Assembly (NCBI RefSeq): GCF_017498485.1
Contig: NZ_CP071795.1
Coordinates: 620,001 to 684,000 of the forward strand
Source: Polaribacter batillariae
GTDB lineage: Bacteria; Bacteroidota; Bacteroidia; Flavobacteriales; Flavobacteriaceae
Length of the DNA stretch: 64,000 nt
Reading direction: 5' to 3'
In this document: piece after piece, positions 26,128 through 35,267 of the stretch
Layout of the letters: every line of letters starts with the position of its first letter
How positions within the stretch are numbered: the first letter of the stretch is position 1
The notes under the pieces: model-generated
The model's database searches: none
Told to the model about the DNA's origin: nothing
What the model saw: the letters and a program-made list of their open reading frames with translations, nothing else
Translations under genes and position numbers: made by a program

Positions 26128-26748
26128 TTAAATTACGTCTAAACTTCCTTTTCCTTCTCTAATTACCTCTGGTTCGCTCGACGTTAAATCGATTACTGTA
26201 GAGGCATGATTGTCTCCATAACCACCATCGATAACAACATCTACTAATTTATTCCATTTTTCGAAAATGAGTTCTGGATCTGTGGTGTATTCTAAAACAT
26301 CATCATCGTCTCTAATAGAAGTAGATACAATTGGGTTTTCTAATGCTTCTACTAAACACTTAACAATATTGTTGTCTGGAATACGAATACCTACTGTTTT
26401 TTTCTTTTTAAATACTTTGGGTAAGTTATTACTGCCTGGTAAAATAAAGGTGTAAGGACCTGGCAATGCTCTTTTTAAGATTTTAAAAGTAGGCGAATCT
26501 ATTTGTTTTATATAATCGGAAAGGTGACTTAAATCGTTGCAAATAAAAGAGAAATTTGCTTTATCTAATTTTACACCTTTTATCTGTGCAATTTTTTCTA
26601 AGGCTTTAGTGTTGGTAATATCGCAACCCAACCCATATACAGTATCTGTTGGGTATATAACTAACCCGCCAGAACGCAAAATTTTTACAACTTTTGCAAT
26701 TTCTTTGGGGTTTGGGTTTTCTTTATAAATTTTAATAAACTCTGCCAT
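26128..26748 (-). CDS. yciO: YciO-type Sua5/TsaC family protein
   Basis: The 206-residue protein has the Sua5/YrdC fold, with GGLVIYPTDTVYGLGCD near residue 30. It resembles E. coli YciO rather than TsaC: FSFICNDLSHLSDY, KTVGIRIPDNN, STSI and DVVIDGGYGD...STVIDLT follow the YciO pattern. TsaC makes threonylcarbamoyl-AMP for tRNA t6A; YciO has weak or different activity, so the precise role is open. An ATG five codons upstream is possible; the one chosen gives the family's usual MAEFIKIY start. Confidence 0.85.
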   Translation of the reverse strand: MAEFIKIYKENPNPKEIAKVVKILRSGGLVIYPTDTVYGLGCDITNTKALEKIAQIKGVKLDKANFSFICNDLSHLSDYIKQIDSPTFKILKRALPGPYTFILPGSNNLPKVFKKKKTVGIRIPDNNIVKCLVEALENPIVSTSIRDDDDVLEYTTDPELIFEKWNKLVDVVIDGGYGDNHASTVIDLTSSEPEVIREGKGSLDVI

Positions 26749-26826
26749 GTTATAAAAATACAAAAAAACTCAGCTTATTTTACAAACCGAGTTTATTTTT
26801 ATTTTTATAGGGAAGTTTTTTTAAGT

Positions 26827-27528
26827 TTAGCTTTTATCTACCAACCTAAAACCTTCTCCGTGAATATTTAAAATTTCGACATTTTCGTCGTCTTTTAAAT
26901 ATTTTCTTAATTTTGCGATGTACACATCCATACTTCTAGATGTAAAGTAATTATCGTCTCTCCATATTTTTGTTAATGCCAACTCTCTAGGCATTAAGTC
27001 GTTTTTATGAATGGCCAACATGCGTAATAATTTGGCTTCTTTTGGAGATAGTTTTGTAGGTTCGCCATCTTTTCCAACAGATAAATGTCTTAATTTAGAA
27101 TTGAAGAAAAAGCCTCCTATATGAAACTCGAACTGCTCGCTTTCTGAAGTTGTGTCAGATTCTTTACGTTGTAAAATTGCTTTAATTTTATGCAATAATA
27201 CTTCCGAATCGAAAGGCTTGTTTAAATAGTCGTCTGCACCCACAGAATACCCTTTTAACACATCTTCTTTTAATGTTTTTGCTGTTAAAAAAATAATAGG
27301 TACTTCTTTATTTGTACTTCTAATGTCTTGTGCTAAAGAAAAACCATCTTTTCTTGGCATCATTACATCTAAAATACACAAATCGTAATCGCTGTTTTTA
27401 AACATAATTAAACCTTCTATTCCATCTTTTGCATGTGTTACATTGTAATCGTTTAATGCTAAATAATCTTTTAGAACTGTTCCAAAATTTGGATCATCTT
27501 CTACTAATAAAATCTTTTTACTTCCCAT
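26827..27528 (-). CDS. OmpR-family response regulator
   Basis: The 233-residue protein has a receiver domain with acidic pocket DD (11-12), phosphoacceptor Asp54 in CILDVMMPRKDG, and the conserved FLTAK and NKPFD segments. A winged-helix output domain (about 130-230) ends with DVYIAKLRKYLKDDENVEILNIHGEGFRL. It lies 11 bp downstream of the sensor kinase, its evident partner. It resembles the RprY-type regulators of Bacteroidota. Confidence 0.94.
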   Translation of the reverse strand: MGSKKILLVEDDPNFGTVLKDYLALNDYNVTHAKDGIEGLIMFKNSDYDLCILDVMMPRKDGFSLAQDIRSTNKEVPIIFLTAKTLKEDVLKGYSVGADDYLNKPFDSEVLLHKIKAILQRKESDTTSESEQFEFHIGGFFFNSKLRHLSVGKDGEPTKLSPKEAKLLRMLAIHKNDLMPRELALTKIWRDDNYFTSRSMDVYIAKLRKYLKDDENVEILNIHGEGFRLVDKS

Positions 27529-27539
27529 TGTTTTATTTA

Positions 27540-29129
27540 TTAAATTAAAGGTAATTTTACCGTGAATATACTTCCTTTTCCTTTTTCACTTTCAACAAAA
27601 ACTGTTCCATGGTGTTTTTCTACAATTTCTTTTACGTAGGCCAACCCTAAACCATGCCCTTTTACATCGTGAACATTTCCTTTTTGTTCTCTGTAAAATT
27701 TATCGAAAACTTGTTTTTGAACTGCTTTGCTCATTCCTATGCCTTTATCTTGTATTTTAAAGATAAAAAACTTGTTAGTACTTTCTGTATAAACATCTAT
27801 TATAGGAGCGCCTTCTGAATATTTTATAGCGTTTTCTAACATATTTACCACCACATTTGTTAAATGAAATTGGTTTCCTGGTAATTCTGAGACTACTGCT
27901 TTAAAGTAGGTTTTAACACGCCCTTTTCTATCATCTACCAACAAACTAACATGGGTAATCGCGTCTTCGATTACGTCGTGAAAATCTATGGTTTCCTTAC
28001 TTAAATCTATCTGATTTTTTTCTAATCGAGAAATACGCAATACATTTTCTACTTGCGAATGCATTCTTTTATTTTCGTCTCTAATCATTTGTACATAACG
28101 CAAAACTTTATCGTTATTACCTAAAATTTTAGGGTTTTTTATAGAATCTAATGCCAAATTTATGGTTGCGATTGGCGTTTTAAATTCGTGCGTCATATTA
28201 TTAATAAAATCGGTTTTAATTTCGGATATTTTTTTCTGACGAATGAGCTGGTACAAAGAGCTCGAAAAAGCAATGATAATAATAAATATAAAGAATAAAG
28301 AGAGCAACAAAATTCCTGAAATTCCCGATAGAATATGTTTGTTTTTGTTCGGGAAAGTTACAAATAATTCGTATTCTACATCGCCATTTATATCATTAAA
28401 TAAAGGGTATTTATAACTATCTTTTCTATTAATTGTGTAATAACCAGATTTTAATTTGGTAGCTAAACCATCTTTTGTATAAACCCCATATTTAAAGTCT
28501 AAATTTATATTTCTTTTTTCTAATTCTTCTTTAATCGCATTGTTTAATTCTTTGTTACTTATTCTTAAATGTATTGGTTTTTTTGCGTTATAATCTTTGT
28601 ACAACTTATCGATTTGTAAATCTTCTAACTCTGGAAATTTTTTAATGTAAGAAAAGCTAACCTCGTCTTTGATTGAAAATAAATCGTCCACTCCAGATAT
28701 TATTTTGGCTTCAAAAAAATCTTTTTTTCCTTTAAATCTTTTAAAGATAATAGAATCGTTGTTTAAAAAATCTGTTGTTAGTTTAAAGTTTTCTTCTAAA
28801 ATTGTACTTCCGTATGTAAATTTCTGTTTTGTGGTAGTATCTATTTCTTGAATTAAAAGGCTTTGTAATTTGGCATTGTCTGCAGTACCTTTTTCTTTGA
28901 CAAGAGCTTTTATTTTTGTTCTAAAAAGGCTTGTTTCGCGATCGTTAATTCTTTCTGAGGCACTCCCTAAAGAACGCTGAACATCGTTTTTAAATTGTGC
29001 TTTTCTACTCTCTAATGCATTGTTTATCCAATAGAGTTGTACAGCAATAATTCCTATTAAGGAAATACTCATGAGTACTACAATAATGATAAACATTTTT
29101 TTTCGCATCATCAAATTTAACACTTTCAA
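27540..29129 (-). CDS. Sensor histidine kinase
   Basis: The 529-residue kinase has one membrane helix at about 12-33, a periplasmic sensor domain of about 230 residues with no recognised fold, and a second helix at about 268-292. HisKA follows with phospho-accepting His314 in NNMTHEFKTPIATI, then HATPase_c with VVVNMLENAIKYS, DKGIGM and GHGLGLAYVKEI. It is translated with the following response regulator. The stimulus is not deducible. Confidence 0.93.
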   Translation of the reverse strand: MKVLNLMMRKKMFIIIVVLMSISLIGIIAVQLYWINNALESRKAQFKNDVQRSLGSASERINDRETSLFRTKIKALVKEKGTADNAKLQSLLIQEIDTTTKQKFTYGSTILEENFKLTTDFLNNDSIIFKRFKGKKDFFEAKIISGVDDLFSIKDEVSFSYIKKFPELEDLQIDKLYKDYNAKKPIHLRISNKELNNAIKEELEKRNINLDFKYGVYTKDGLATKLKSGYYTINRKDSYKYPLFNDINGDVEYELFVTFPNKNKHILSGISGILLLSLFFIFIIIIAFSSSLYQLIRQKKISEIKTDFINNMTHEFKTPIATINLALDSIKNPKILGNNDKVLRYVQMIRDENKRMHSQVENVLRISRLEKNQIDLSKETIDFHDVIEDAITHVSLLVDDRKGRVKTYFKAVVSELPGNQFHLTNVVVNMLENAIKYSEGAPIIDVYTESTNKFFIFKIQDKGIGMSKAVQKQVFDKFYREQKGNVHDVKGHGLGLAYVKEIVEKHHGTVFVESEKGKGSIFTVKLPLI

Positions 29130-29210
29130 AAATTGAAAATTAAGTTTTTAACTTTAATTAACGGGTTTTATTAAATTTTAAGTGTTTTTTAACAATATTG
29201 CTAACAAATA

Positions 29211-29807
29211 TTAAATTAGGTTACTTTTTTCTGTTAAAATATTATGAATATTATTTACTTGATTTTCAGTAATTTCGAGTGATAAATTCTCTATAACGTA
29301 GTTTGATTGTAGTAATTTTTTGTCTTCTTTCCATTGATTATTTATGCGTTCTAAAATTTGGGCTTTTGTAGCAGCACCTCTTTGCATAACACGTGCTATT
29401 CTAACATCTAACGGAACAAATACAGAGATTATAAATTCGCATTGTTTGTCTGCTTTGCTTTCAAATAAAATTGCGTTTTCGTAAATAATATAGGTTTTAT
29501 CTTTATGCGTTTTTATAAAATTTTTAAAATGATTTCGAACCTCTGGATGAACAATACCGTTTAAGATTGCTAATTTTTTTTTATCTTTAAAAACAATACT
29601 AGCAATAAAAGCTCTATTTAATTGGTTGTTTTCGAAAGATTGTTTGCCAAACGCATCTATTATTTTAGATTTTATTTTACTAGAAGAGTTCATTAATTTC
29701 TTGGCTTCTTCATCTGCAATATAAATAGCAACTTCTTGTTTTTTAGCAAACATTTTTGCTACGGTAGTTTTACCACTTCCAATTCCGCCTGTTAAACCAA
29801 CAACCAT
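29211..29807 (-). CDS. coaE: Dephospho-CoA kinase
   Basis: CoaE carries out the last step of coenzyme A synthesis, phosphorylating the 3'-hydroxyl of dephospho-CoA. The 198-residue protein starts with VVGLTGGIGSGKTTVAKMF (Walker A at 7-15), has IADEEAKKL for the substrate pocket, and a VARVMQRGA LID region. It begins 2 bp after the YbbR-domain gene, so the two are translated together. Confidence 0.95.
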   Translation of the reverse strand: MVVGLTGGIGSGKTTVAKMFAKKQEVAIYIADEEAKKLMNSSSKIKSKIIDAFGKQSFENNQLNRAFIASIVFKDKKKLAILNGIVHPEVRNHFKNFIKTHKDKTYIIYENAILFESKADKQCEFIISVFVPLDVRIARVMQRGAATKAQILERINNQWKEDKKLLQSNYVIENLSLEITENQVNNIHNILTEKSNLI

Positions 29808-29809
29808 AC

Positions 29810-30748
29810 TTATTTTTGAATTAAGAAATCTATTTTTTTAGGAGCGATTCTAAAACTTTTTACAAATTTAGAAGTGCTTATTACTTTCGGAAGTAAATAG
29901 TTTAAACGATTCTTTTTTACAACATTATAATCGCATTCAATTTGAAAAGAACCTTCAGTAATTTTATTAAAATTTGTTAGAGAGGCAACAAATGTAACTT
30001 CTACTTTTTTGGGTAAAGTGGTTATTTTTATGTTTGATGGAAGGTTTGTAATTCTGTAAGGAACTTCGATAGTACCTTCTGTAAATTGTTCTACTCTGCC
30101 TTGTACAAATGCTTTTGTTTTACTAAACTTTAAGTTCTTATTATTTGCTGGTTTTAAAACAGTTACCTCTTTTTTAAAATCATTTTTTACATCTTCTAAC
30201 TCAATAGGAGACAATTCTAATTCAGTTAAGCGATCGATTTCTTTTTTAGGTCCAGAAACAACAATGCTATCTGGAGAAATTATAATATCGTCTGCCAAAT
30301 CGTACCCAACATGATATTTAAGTTTTAAGTTGGGTTTTAGAGGAATTTTTTTACTCGTTAAAGTTCCTAAGTCTAACAATAAAGAATCTTGAAGAATTTC
30401 TTGAACCACAATTCCATAAGGCATTTGCTTTTGGATATTGTTTAGTTGATTTTTTGTTAAAATATAATAAATATTGTTTTTCTTTTTGAGTAAATTATTG
30501 GCTTTAATTTCGATTGGTTTTCCACTAAAACCAGATTTTAAAATTTTAAAGCCACTCGCTTTTATGGTAATATCTATTTCTTTTACAGGAGCCGATTGTA
30601 ATAATTTATTTTGAGCAATTTCTTTATATTCTATAGGAAATTTTAATGTCGTTACATATTCTTTCGAAAGTGTAATTAGAAACCAAATAAGTACAGAGGC
30701 TAGTAGAAAGCCAACAAATGTTTTAGGAATTTTACTTTTCGATTTCAA
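29810..30748 (-). CDS. YbbR-like domain protein
   Basis: The 312-residue protein has an N-terminal membrane helix (about 9-27, FVGFLLASVLIWFLITLS) and then an extracytoplasmic region of YbbR-type beta domains, with IVVSGPKKEIDRL in the middle one. YbbR-domain proteins regulate c-di-AMP cyclases in Firmicutes; in Flavobacteriia the gene is usually next to coaE, as here, and its role is not known. Confidence 0.85.
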   Translation of the reverse strand: MKSKSKIPKTFVGFLLASVLIWFLITLSKEYVTTLKFPIEYKEIAQNKLLQSAPVKEIDITIKASGFKILKSGFSGKPIEIKANNLLKKKNNIYYILTKNQLNNIQKQMPYGIVVQEILQDSLLLDLGTLTSKKIPLKPNLKLKYHVGYDLADDIIISPDSIVVSGPKKEIDRLTELELSPIELEDVKNDFKKEVTVLKPANNKNLKFSKTKAFVQGRVEQFTEGTIEVPYRITNLPSNIKITTLPKKVEVTFVASLTNFNKITEGSFQIECDYNVVKKNRLNYLLPKVISTSKFVKSFRIAPKKIDFLIQK

Positions 30749-30791
30749 AATTTTATTGTTTTAAATGCAATCTACATAAAAGCAGGCAAAC

Positions 30792-30832
30792 AAAAAAGTG
30801 AGCATTGTCTAAAAAAGACCCTACTCACTTTT
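30792..30832 (-). terminator. Terminator of the DUF1573-yajC operon
   Basis: AAAAGTGAG (30794-30802) pairs with CTCACTTTT (30824-30832), with an inner GTCT/AGAC stem. On the minus strand the hairpin ends in six T residues, 19 bp beyond the yajC stop. It separates yajC from the following YbbR-coaE operon. Confidence 0.8.
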
Positions 30833-30850
30833 AATACCTCTATTTTTTAA

Positions 30851-31168
30851 TTATTTCTTTGCTGGTGTTGCGTATTTCTTGCTCAATTCCATAGAAATTG
30901 CAGAGCGTTCGAATTTTATTCTTCCTGCTCCAGTTTCTATTGTAACTGTATTATCTGTATTGTTTACTTCTGTAATTTTTCCATGAATTCCACTAGAAGT
31001 AACTATTTTAGAACCTGTTTTTATCTCTGCCTGAAAAGCTTTTTCTTTTTTTTTACGGTTCATTTGTGGTCTTATCATAAAAAAATATAAGACTAAAATC
31101 ATCGCTGCAAAAGGCAACATACTCATTAAACCACCAGACTCTGCTTGTAAAATTATTGTTTGAAACAT
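30851..31168 (-). CDS. yajC: Preprotein translocase accessory subunit YajC
   Basis: The 105-residue YajC has a single membrane helix (about 15-33) that runs into the family motif LYFFMIRPQMNRKKKEKAFQ, then GSKIVTSSGIHGKI. It associates with SecDF in the Sec translocon. It lies 5 bp after the DUF1573 gene. Confidence 0.95.
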   Translation of the reverse strand: MFQTIILQAESGGLMSMLPFAAMILVLYFFMIRPQMNRKKKEKAFQAEIKTGSKIVTSSGIHGKITEVNNTDNTVTIETGAGRIKFERSAISMELSKKYATPAKK

Positions 31169-31173
31169 TGTAA

Positions 31174-31635
31174 TTATTTTCCTTTTGGAATTACAGAACC
31201 TTTTATTCTAAGAACTTCTCTACCAGACTCTGTATTGGTAGTTAAAGTAATGTCTTTTTGTTGTCTATTAGGTTTGCCTGTAGTATTAAATTTTACTTGA
31301 ATTTCACCAGTTTCTCCTGGTTTAATAGGTGCTTTTGGCCAAACAGGAACCGTACAACCGCAAGTAGATTGTGCATTTGTAATTACCAAATCTGTTTTAC
31401 CAGAGTTTGTAATTTTAAAAACCTTTTCTACGATATCTCCTTCGTTTACAGTACCAAAATCGTATTCTTTTTCTTCAAAAGTAATCGAGGCAGTTCCTTT
31501 TTTAATTTCTGCATCTCTATACTTTGCTTTCTCTACGTTTTTCTTGTTAATTTTTGAAGTTGCATTTTCGTTTCCACAAGAAACTAAAATTGTAGAAGCA
31601 ACCATAAATGCGAATAAAAATTTTATATTTTTCAT
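31174..31635 (-). CDS. DUF1573 lipoprotein
   Basis: The 153-residue protein has a lipoprotein signal with lipobox LVSC (Cys about residue 20). Its DUF1573 domain contains the repeat-type motifs EYDFGTVNEGDIVEKVFKI and the cysteine-rich STCGCTVPVWPKAPI, then GEIQVKFNTTG. These Ig-like periplasmic domains are abundant in Bacteroidota, with no assigned function. It is co-transcribed with yajC. Confidence 0.9.
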   Translation of the reverse strand: MKNIKFLFAFMVASTILVSCGNENATSKINKKNVEKAKYRDAEIKKGTASITFEEKEYDFGTVNEGDIVEKVFKITNSGKTDLVITNAQSTCGCTVPVWPKAPIKPGETGEIQVKFNTTGKPNRQQKDITLTTNTESGREVLRIKGSVIPKGK

Positions 31636-31661
31636 CTTAATTATATTTTTTGTAAAAATAA

Positions 31662-31669
31662 CAAATTTA
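31662..31669 (-). promoter_or_regulatory. -7 box for the DUF1573-yajC operon
   Basis: TAAATTTG on the minus strand matches TAnnTTTG, 26 bp before the ATG at 31635. No good -33 element was seen. Confidence 0.4.
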
Positions 31670-31685
31670 TTATTGTTAACAAGGT

Positions 31686-32624
31686 TTAAAGCAATCCTCT
31701 TCCTATTTTAACAATTTTTTTTGTTGCTAAAAATTCTTTAGAAATTTTATCTAAAACACCATTTATAAAGTAACTACTTTTTGATGTGGAGTAATCTTTA
31801 GAAATTTCGATATATTCGTTAATGGTAACTCTGGTTGGTATCGATGGAAAATTAATAAATTCTGTAATTGCCATTTTTATTAAAATCATATCTATTTCTG
31901 CAATTCTATCAGTTTCCCAATTGGGTGTTTTTTCTTCGATAATTTGCTCGTATTCTTGTTGTTTTAAAACCGTTTTACGGAATAAGTTAAACACAAAATC
32001 TTCGTCTTCTTTGTCTTTATATAAAGCCCCTAATACAAATGGCGCACTTTCTTTTTGCTTGCTTAGAGATTTTACCACCCAAGTATTTACAAACGGTATA
32101 TCATCTACCCAAGAAATCATTTTATCTTCGAAATAGTCTGCTAATTTTTCGTTAGGCGCAATAATTTCTTTAAAAAAATCGATTACAAAAGTAGTATCTA
32201 CTTTGTAAGAATTTTCGGTAGTATTTAAGTATTTTTTATATAAATCGCTTTTTTGTAATGCTTCAAAAATAATTTTTACGTACTCGTTATCAACCTGCCA
32301 ATTATTTAATTTATTTAGCTCTATATAGCCTTCGATACTAATGCTTTCTGCTAATTTATTAATTAAACGATTCTCTAAAAACTTGGTGTTTGGTTTTAAA
32401 TCTGCAGAAGTTGCTAAGATTTTCTTTTTGGAAAGTGCGATTTTTTTTGCGGCTAATTTTTGTACTTCTACCAATAAAAGTAGGTTTAAAACGTACAAAT
32501 CGAACATTTTTAAAATGCTATATTTTAAAAATTTTTCTTCTTTTAAAACATCGTCGTTTTTAGATTGAAGCATCGCATATACAGACTGCATTACTTTTAC
32601 TCGAATATGTCTTCTGTTAATCAT
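31686..32624 (-). CDS. nusB: Transcription antitermination protein NusB
   Basis: NusB joins NusE (S10) on boxA RNA to keep ribosomal RNA transcription processive. The product of about 312 residues begins MINRRHIRVKVMQSVYAML, and the C-terminal NusB domain shows TDRIAEIDMILIKMAITEF and TRVTINEYIEISKDY...FINGVLDKI. The 180-residue central part makes it much longer than E. coli NusB (about 140), as is normal in Bacteroidota. A frame extension to 32753 lacks family resemblance and lies upstream of a -7 box, so 32624 was chosen. Confidence 0.93.
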   Translation of the reverse strand: MINRRHIRVKVMQSVYAMLQSKNDDVLKEEKFLKYSILKMFDLYVLNLLLLVEVQKLAAKKIALSKKKILATSADLKPNTKFLENRLINKLAESISIEGYIELNKLNNWQVDNEYVKIIFEALQKSDLYKKYLNTTENSYKVDTTFVIDFFKEIIAPNEKLADYFEDKMISWVDDIPFVNTWVVKSLSKQKESAPFVLGALYKDKEDEDFVFNLFRKTVLKQQEYEQIIEEKTPNWETDRIAEIDMILIKMAITEFINFPSIPTRVTINEYIEISKDYSTSKSSYFINGVLDKISKEFLATKKIVKIGRGLL

Positions 32625-32675
32625 TTGCTTAAAGAACTTAATATATAAATTGATAGATTTTTTTCTAACATATTG

Positions 32676-32683
32676 CAAAAATA
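32676..32683 (-). promoter_or_regulatory. -7 box for nusB
   Basis: TATTTTTG on the minus strand matches TAnnTTTG, 52 bp upstream of the ATG at 32624. It supports the shorter NusB, because a start at 32753 would precede it. The -33 element is weak. Confidence 0.4.
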
Positions 32684-32894
32684 GTACTATTTTACTTTTA
32701 ATCGACACACATTTTAAAATCTTTTGTGTAAAATTAATCTTAAAATTCAGCAATAAATTAACCTAATTTTTTATGGATAAAATACTATCTTCGTGCTTTA
32801 AAATAACGTGCTTTTGGTTTTTATTTCATCATAAAAAAATAAATTGTTTAAAAACGTTATTACTGCTTATATTTTAAAAAACAAAACATCTAAA

Positions 32895-34676
32895 TTGAAG
32901 GCTTTACAATACATTAATAAGTATTTTATTAAATATAAATGGCGATTATTAATAGGTATATTAATTACCATTCTTTCTAAAATATTGGCTTTAAAAGTGC
33001 CACAAATTGTGGGAGATTCTTTAAATATTGTAGAAGATTATCAAATCGCAAAAAAAAATAATTTACCAGAAGCAGAGTTAGCAGTTTTATTAAAAGAAGT
33101 AGAACATCAATTATTAATAAATATTTTAGTAATTGTTGGAGTTGCCATTTTGGCAGGTTTTTTTACTTTTTTAATGCGACAAACCATTATTGTAACTTCT
33201 CGTTTGGTAGAGTTCGATTTAAAGAATGAAATCTATCAACAATATCAAAAACTATCGCTTAATTTTTACAAAAAAAATAGAACTGGAGATTTAATGAACC
33301 GAATTTCTGAAGACGTTTCGAAAGTAAGAATGTATGTGGGCCCTGCTGTAATGTATAGTATGAATATGATTGTGTTAATCGCAGTTGGTTTTACACAAAT
33401 GATTCGCATTGATGTAAAATTAACAATGTACACCTTAATTCCTTTTCCTCTTTTATCGATTTCTATATTTATTTTAAGCAAAGTAATTCATAAAAGAAGC
33501 ACCATTGTACAACAATACTTATCGAAATTAACCACTTTTAATCAAGAATTTTTCTCTGGAATTGGCGTGGTAAAATCGTATGGAATCGAACAGAAAATTA
33601 TCGACGATTTCGATACAATTGCAAACGAAAGCAAAGAAAAAAACATTCATTTACACAAAGCAAACGCACTTTTTTTTCCGTTGATGATTCTATTAATTGG
33701 ATTAAGCAATTTAATTGTAATTTACATTGGTGGAAAACTATATATAAATAACGAAATTCAGATTGGAACCATTATCGAATTTTTACTCTATGTAAATATT
33801 CTTACATGGCCAGTAGCAGTAATTGGTTGGGTAACCTCTATGATACAGCAAGCTGAAGCTTCGCAAGCAAGAATAAATGAGTTTTTAGAAGAAGTTCCAG
33901 AAATACAGAATACCAATAATTCGCCAACCAATTTACAAGGAGAAGTTACTTTTAAAAACGTAACTTTTACTTACGACGATACCAACATTACTGCTTTAAA
34001 AAATATAAATTTTACTGTAAAAAAGGGAGAAACTGTGGCTATTTTAGGAAAAACAGGTTCTGGAAAATCTACCATTATAGAATTAATTGCACGTTTATAT
34101 GATACCAAAGAAGGAGAAATTCTTTTAGACGGACAAAATATTCAAAACGCAAATTTAAACGATGTTAGAAATCAAATTGGTTTTGTACCACAAGACCCTT
34201 TCTTATTTTCTGAAACCATCGAAAACAACATTAAATTCGGAAAAGAAGATGCCACTGAAGCAGAAATAATACAGGCTTCGAAAGATGCTGTTGTGCACGA
34301 AAATATTGTTGATTTTCCACGTGGTTACAAAACCATTTTGGGCGAAAGAGGTGTTACCTTGTCTGGAGGTCAAAAACAACGTGTTTCTATTGCTAGAGCG
34401 ATTATAAAAAACCCTAAAATTTTAATTTTTGATGACTGTTTATCTGCTGTAGATACCGAAACCGAAGAAAGAATTTTAGAAAGCTTAAAAAAAGTTTCTA
34501 AAAATAAAACCACTTTTATTATTAGTCACAGGGTTTCATCTGCAAAAAATGCAGATAAAATTTTGGTGTTAGACAATGGTAAAATTACACAACAAGGAAC
34601 TCACAATCAATTAATAACACAAGAAGGTTATTATAAAGAGTTATACGAACAGCAACTTTTAGAAAAAGAAAATTAA
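32895..34676 (+). CDS. ABC transporter, fused permease and ATP-binding (multidrug-exporter type)
   Basis: The protein of 593 residues (or 610 if the TTG at 32844 is used) has a six-helix ABC membrane domain (residues about 20-300) and a nucleotide-binding domain with Walker A GKTGSGKST, Q-loop FVPQDPFLFSE, signature LSGGQKQRVSIARA, Walker B ILIFDDCLS and the ISHR switch. It works as a homo- or heterodimer, exporting lipids or drugs. No ATG occurs in the first 100 codons. The TTG at 32895 gives MKALQYINKYF, which I recall as the usual family start. Confidence 0.88.
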   Translation: MKALQYINKYFIKYKWRLLIGILITILSKILALKVPQIVGDSLNIVEDYQIAKKNNLPEAELAVLLKEVEHQLLINILVIVGVAILAGFFTFLMRQTIIVTSRLVEFDLKNEIYQQYQKLSLNFYKKNRTGDLMNRISEDVSKVRMYVGPAVMYSMNMIVLIAVGFTQMIRIDVKLTMYTLIPFPLLSISIFILSKVIHKRSTIVQQYLSKLTTFNQEFFSGIGVVKSYGIEQKIIDDFDTIANESKEKNIHLHKANALFFPLMILLIGLSNLIVIYIGGKLYINNEIQIGTIIEFLLYVNILTWPVAVIGWVTSMIQQAEASQARINEFLEEVPEIQNTNNSPTNLQGEVTFKNVTFTYDDTNITALKNINFTVKKGETVAILGKTGSGKSTIIELIARLYDTKEGEILLDGQNIQNANLNDVRNQIGFVPQDPFLFSETIENNIKFGKEDATEAEIIQASKDAVVHENIVDFPRGYKTILGERGVTLSGGQKQRVSIARAIIKNPKILIFDDCLSAVDTETEERILESLKKVSKNKTTFIISHRVSSAKNADKILVLDNGKITQQGTHNQLITQEGYYKELYEQQLLEKEN

Positions 34677-34685
34677 TCTTTAACA

Positions 34686-34714
34686 TTGCTACATTAAATA
34701 TTTTGTTAGATTTG
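34686..34714 (+). promoter_or_regulatory. Promoter of the DUF3276/PUR gene
   Basis: TTG (34686-34688), 18 bases, then TAGATTTG (34707-34714), close to the Bacteroidota consensus. Transcription would start near 34721, 34 bp before the ATG. Confidence 0.6.
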
Positions 34715-34754
34715 TTGAGTAAAATAAAAATTATAACTACAATTTTTTAAGATT

Positions 34755-35117
34755 ATGGCAGAGAGAGTTGAACAGGAAGAAATTTTTTCACAAGTATTAA
34801 GAGCAGGAAGAAGAACCTATTTTTTTGATGTTAGAGCCACAAAAGCAGACGATTATTACTTAACAGTTACCGAAAGTAAAAAATTTACGCACGATGATGG
34901 AACTTTCCATTACCAAAAGCACAAAATTTATTTATATAAAGAAGATTTTTCTGACTTCCATGAAATGTTAAAAAAAGCGACAGATTATATTGTTGCCGAA
35001 AAAGGAGACGAAGTAATTAGCGAACGTCATCAAAAAGATTTCAAAAAAGAAGAACTTAAAGAAGACGAAATAAAGGCTCCTGAAAGTTTTACAGACGTTT
35101 CTTTCGAAGATATATAA
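34755..35117 (+). CDS. DUF3276 PUR-domain nucleic-acid-binding protein
   Basis: The 120-residue protein is a PUR-alpha-like domain, starting with EIFSQVLRAGRRTYFFDVRATKADDYYLTVTES and followed by a second strand set (HKIYLYKEDFSDFHEMLKKA) and an acidic tail. In Borrelia the related BpuR binds RNA and DNA and regulates translation. Such proteins occur across Bacteroidota. It has its own promoter and terminator. Confidence 0.9.
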   Translation: MAERVEQEEIFSQVLRAGRRTYFFDVRATKADDYYLTVTESKKFTHDDGTFHYQKHKIYLYKEDFSDFHEMLKKATDYIVAEKGDEVISERHQKDFKKEELKEDEIKAPESFTDVSFEDI

Positions 35118-35226
35118 CACTTAACTGTTACCCAAACTGTTTTGTATTAATTTGTTTGTAAGTGTTTTTTATTTACAGATAAGTTTATTTAACCGATTTC
35201 AATTCAAATTCAATTTACTTACTAAG

Positions 35227-35257
35227 AAAACCGCAAATGTATGTTTGCGGTTTTTTT
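35227..35257 (+). terminator. Rho-independent terminator after the PUR gene
   Basis: AAACCGCAAA and TTTGCGGTTT form a 10-bp stem around a short loop and are followed by seven T residues. It lies 110 bp after the PUR gene and ends 11 bp before the convergent pseudogene. Confidence 0.88.
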
Positions 35258-35267
35258 ATGTATGAGG

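Noticed and set aside
32625..32753. A 43-codon N-terminal extension of NusB
   Set aside because: It lacks family likeness and precedes a good -7 box; the MINRRH start fits the family.
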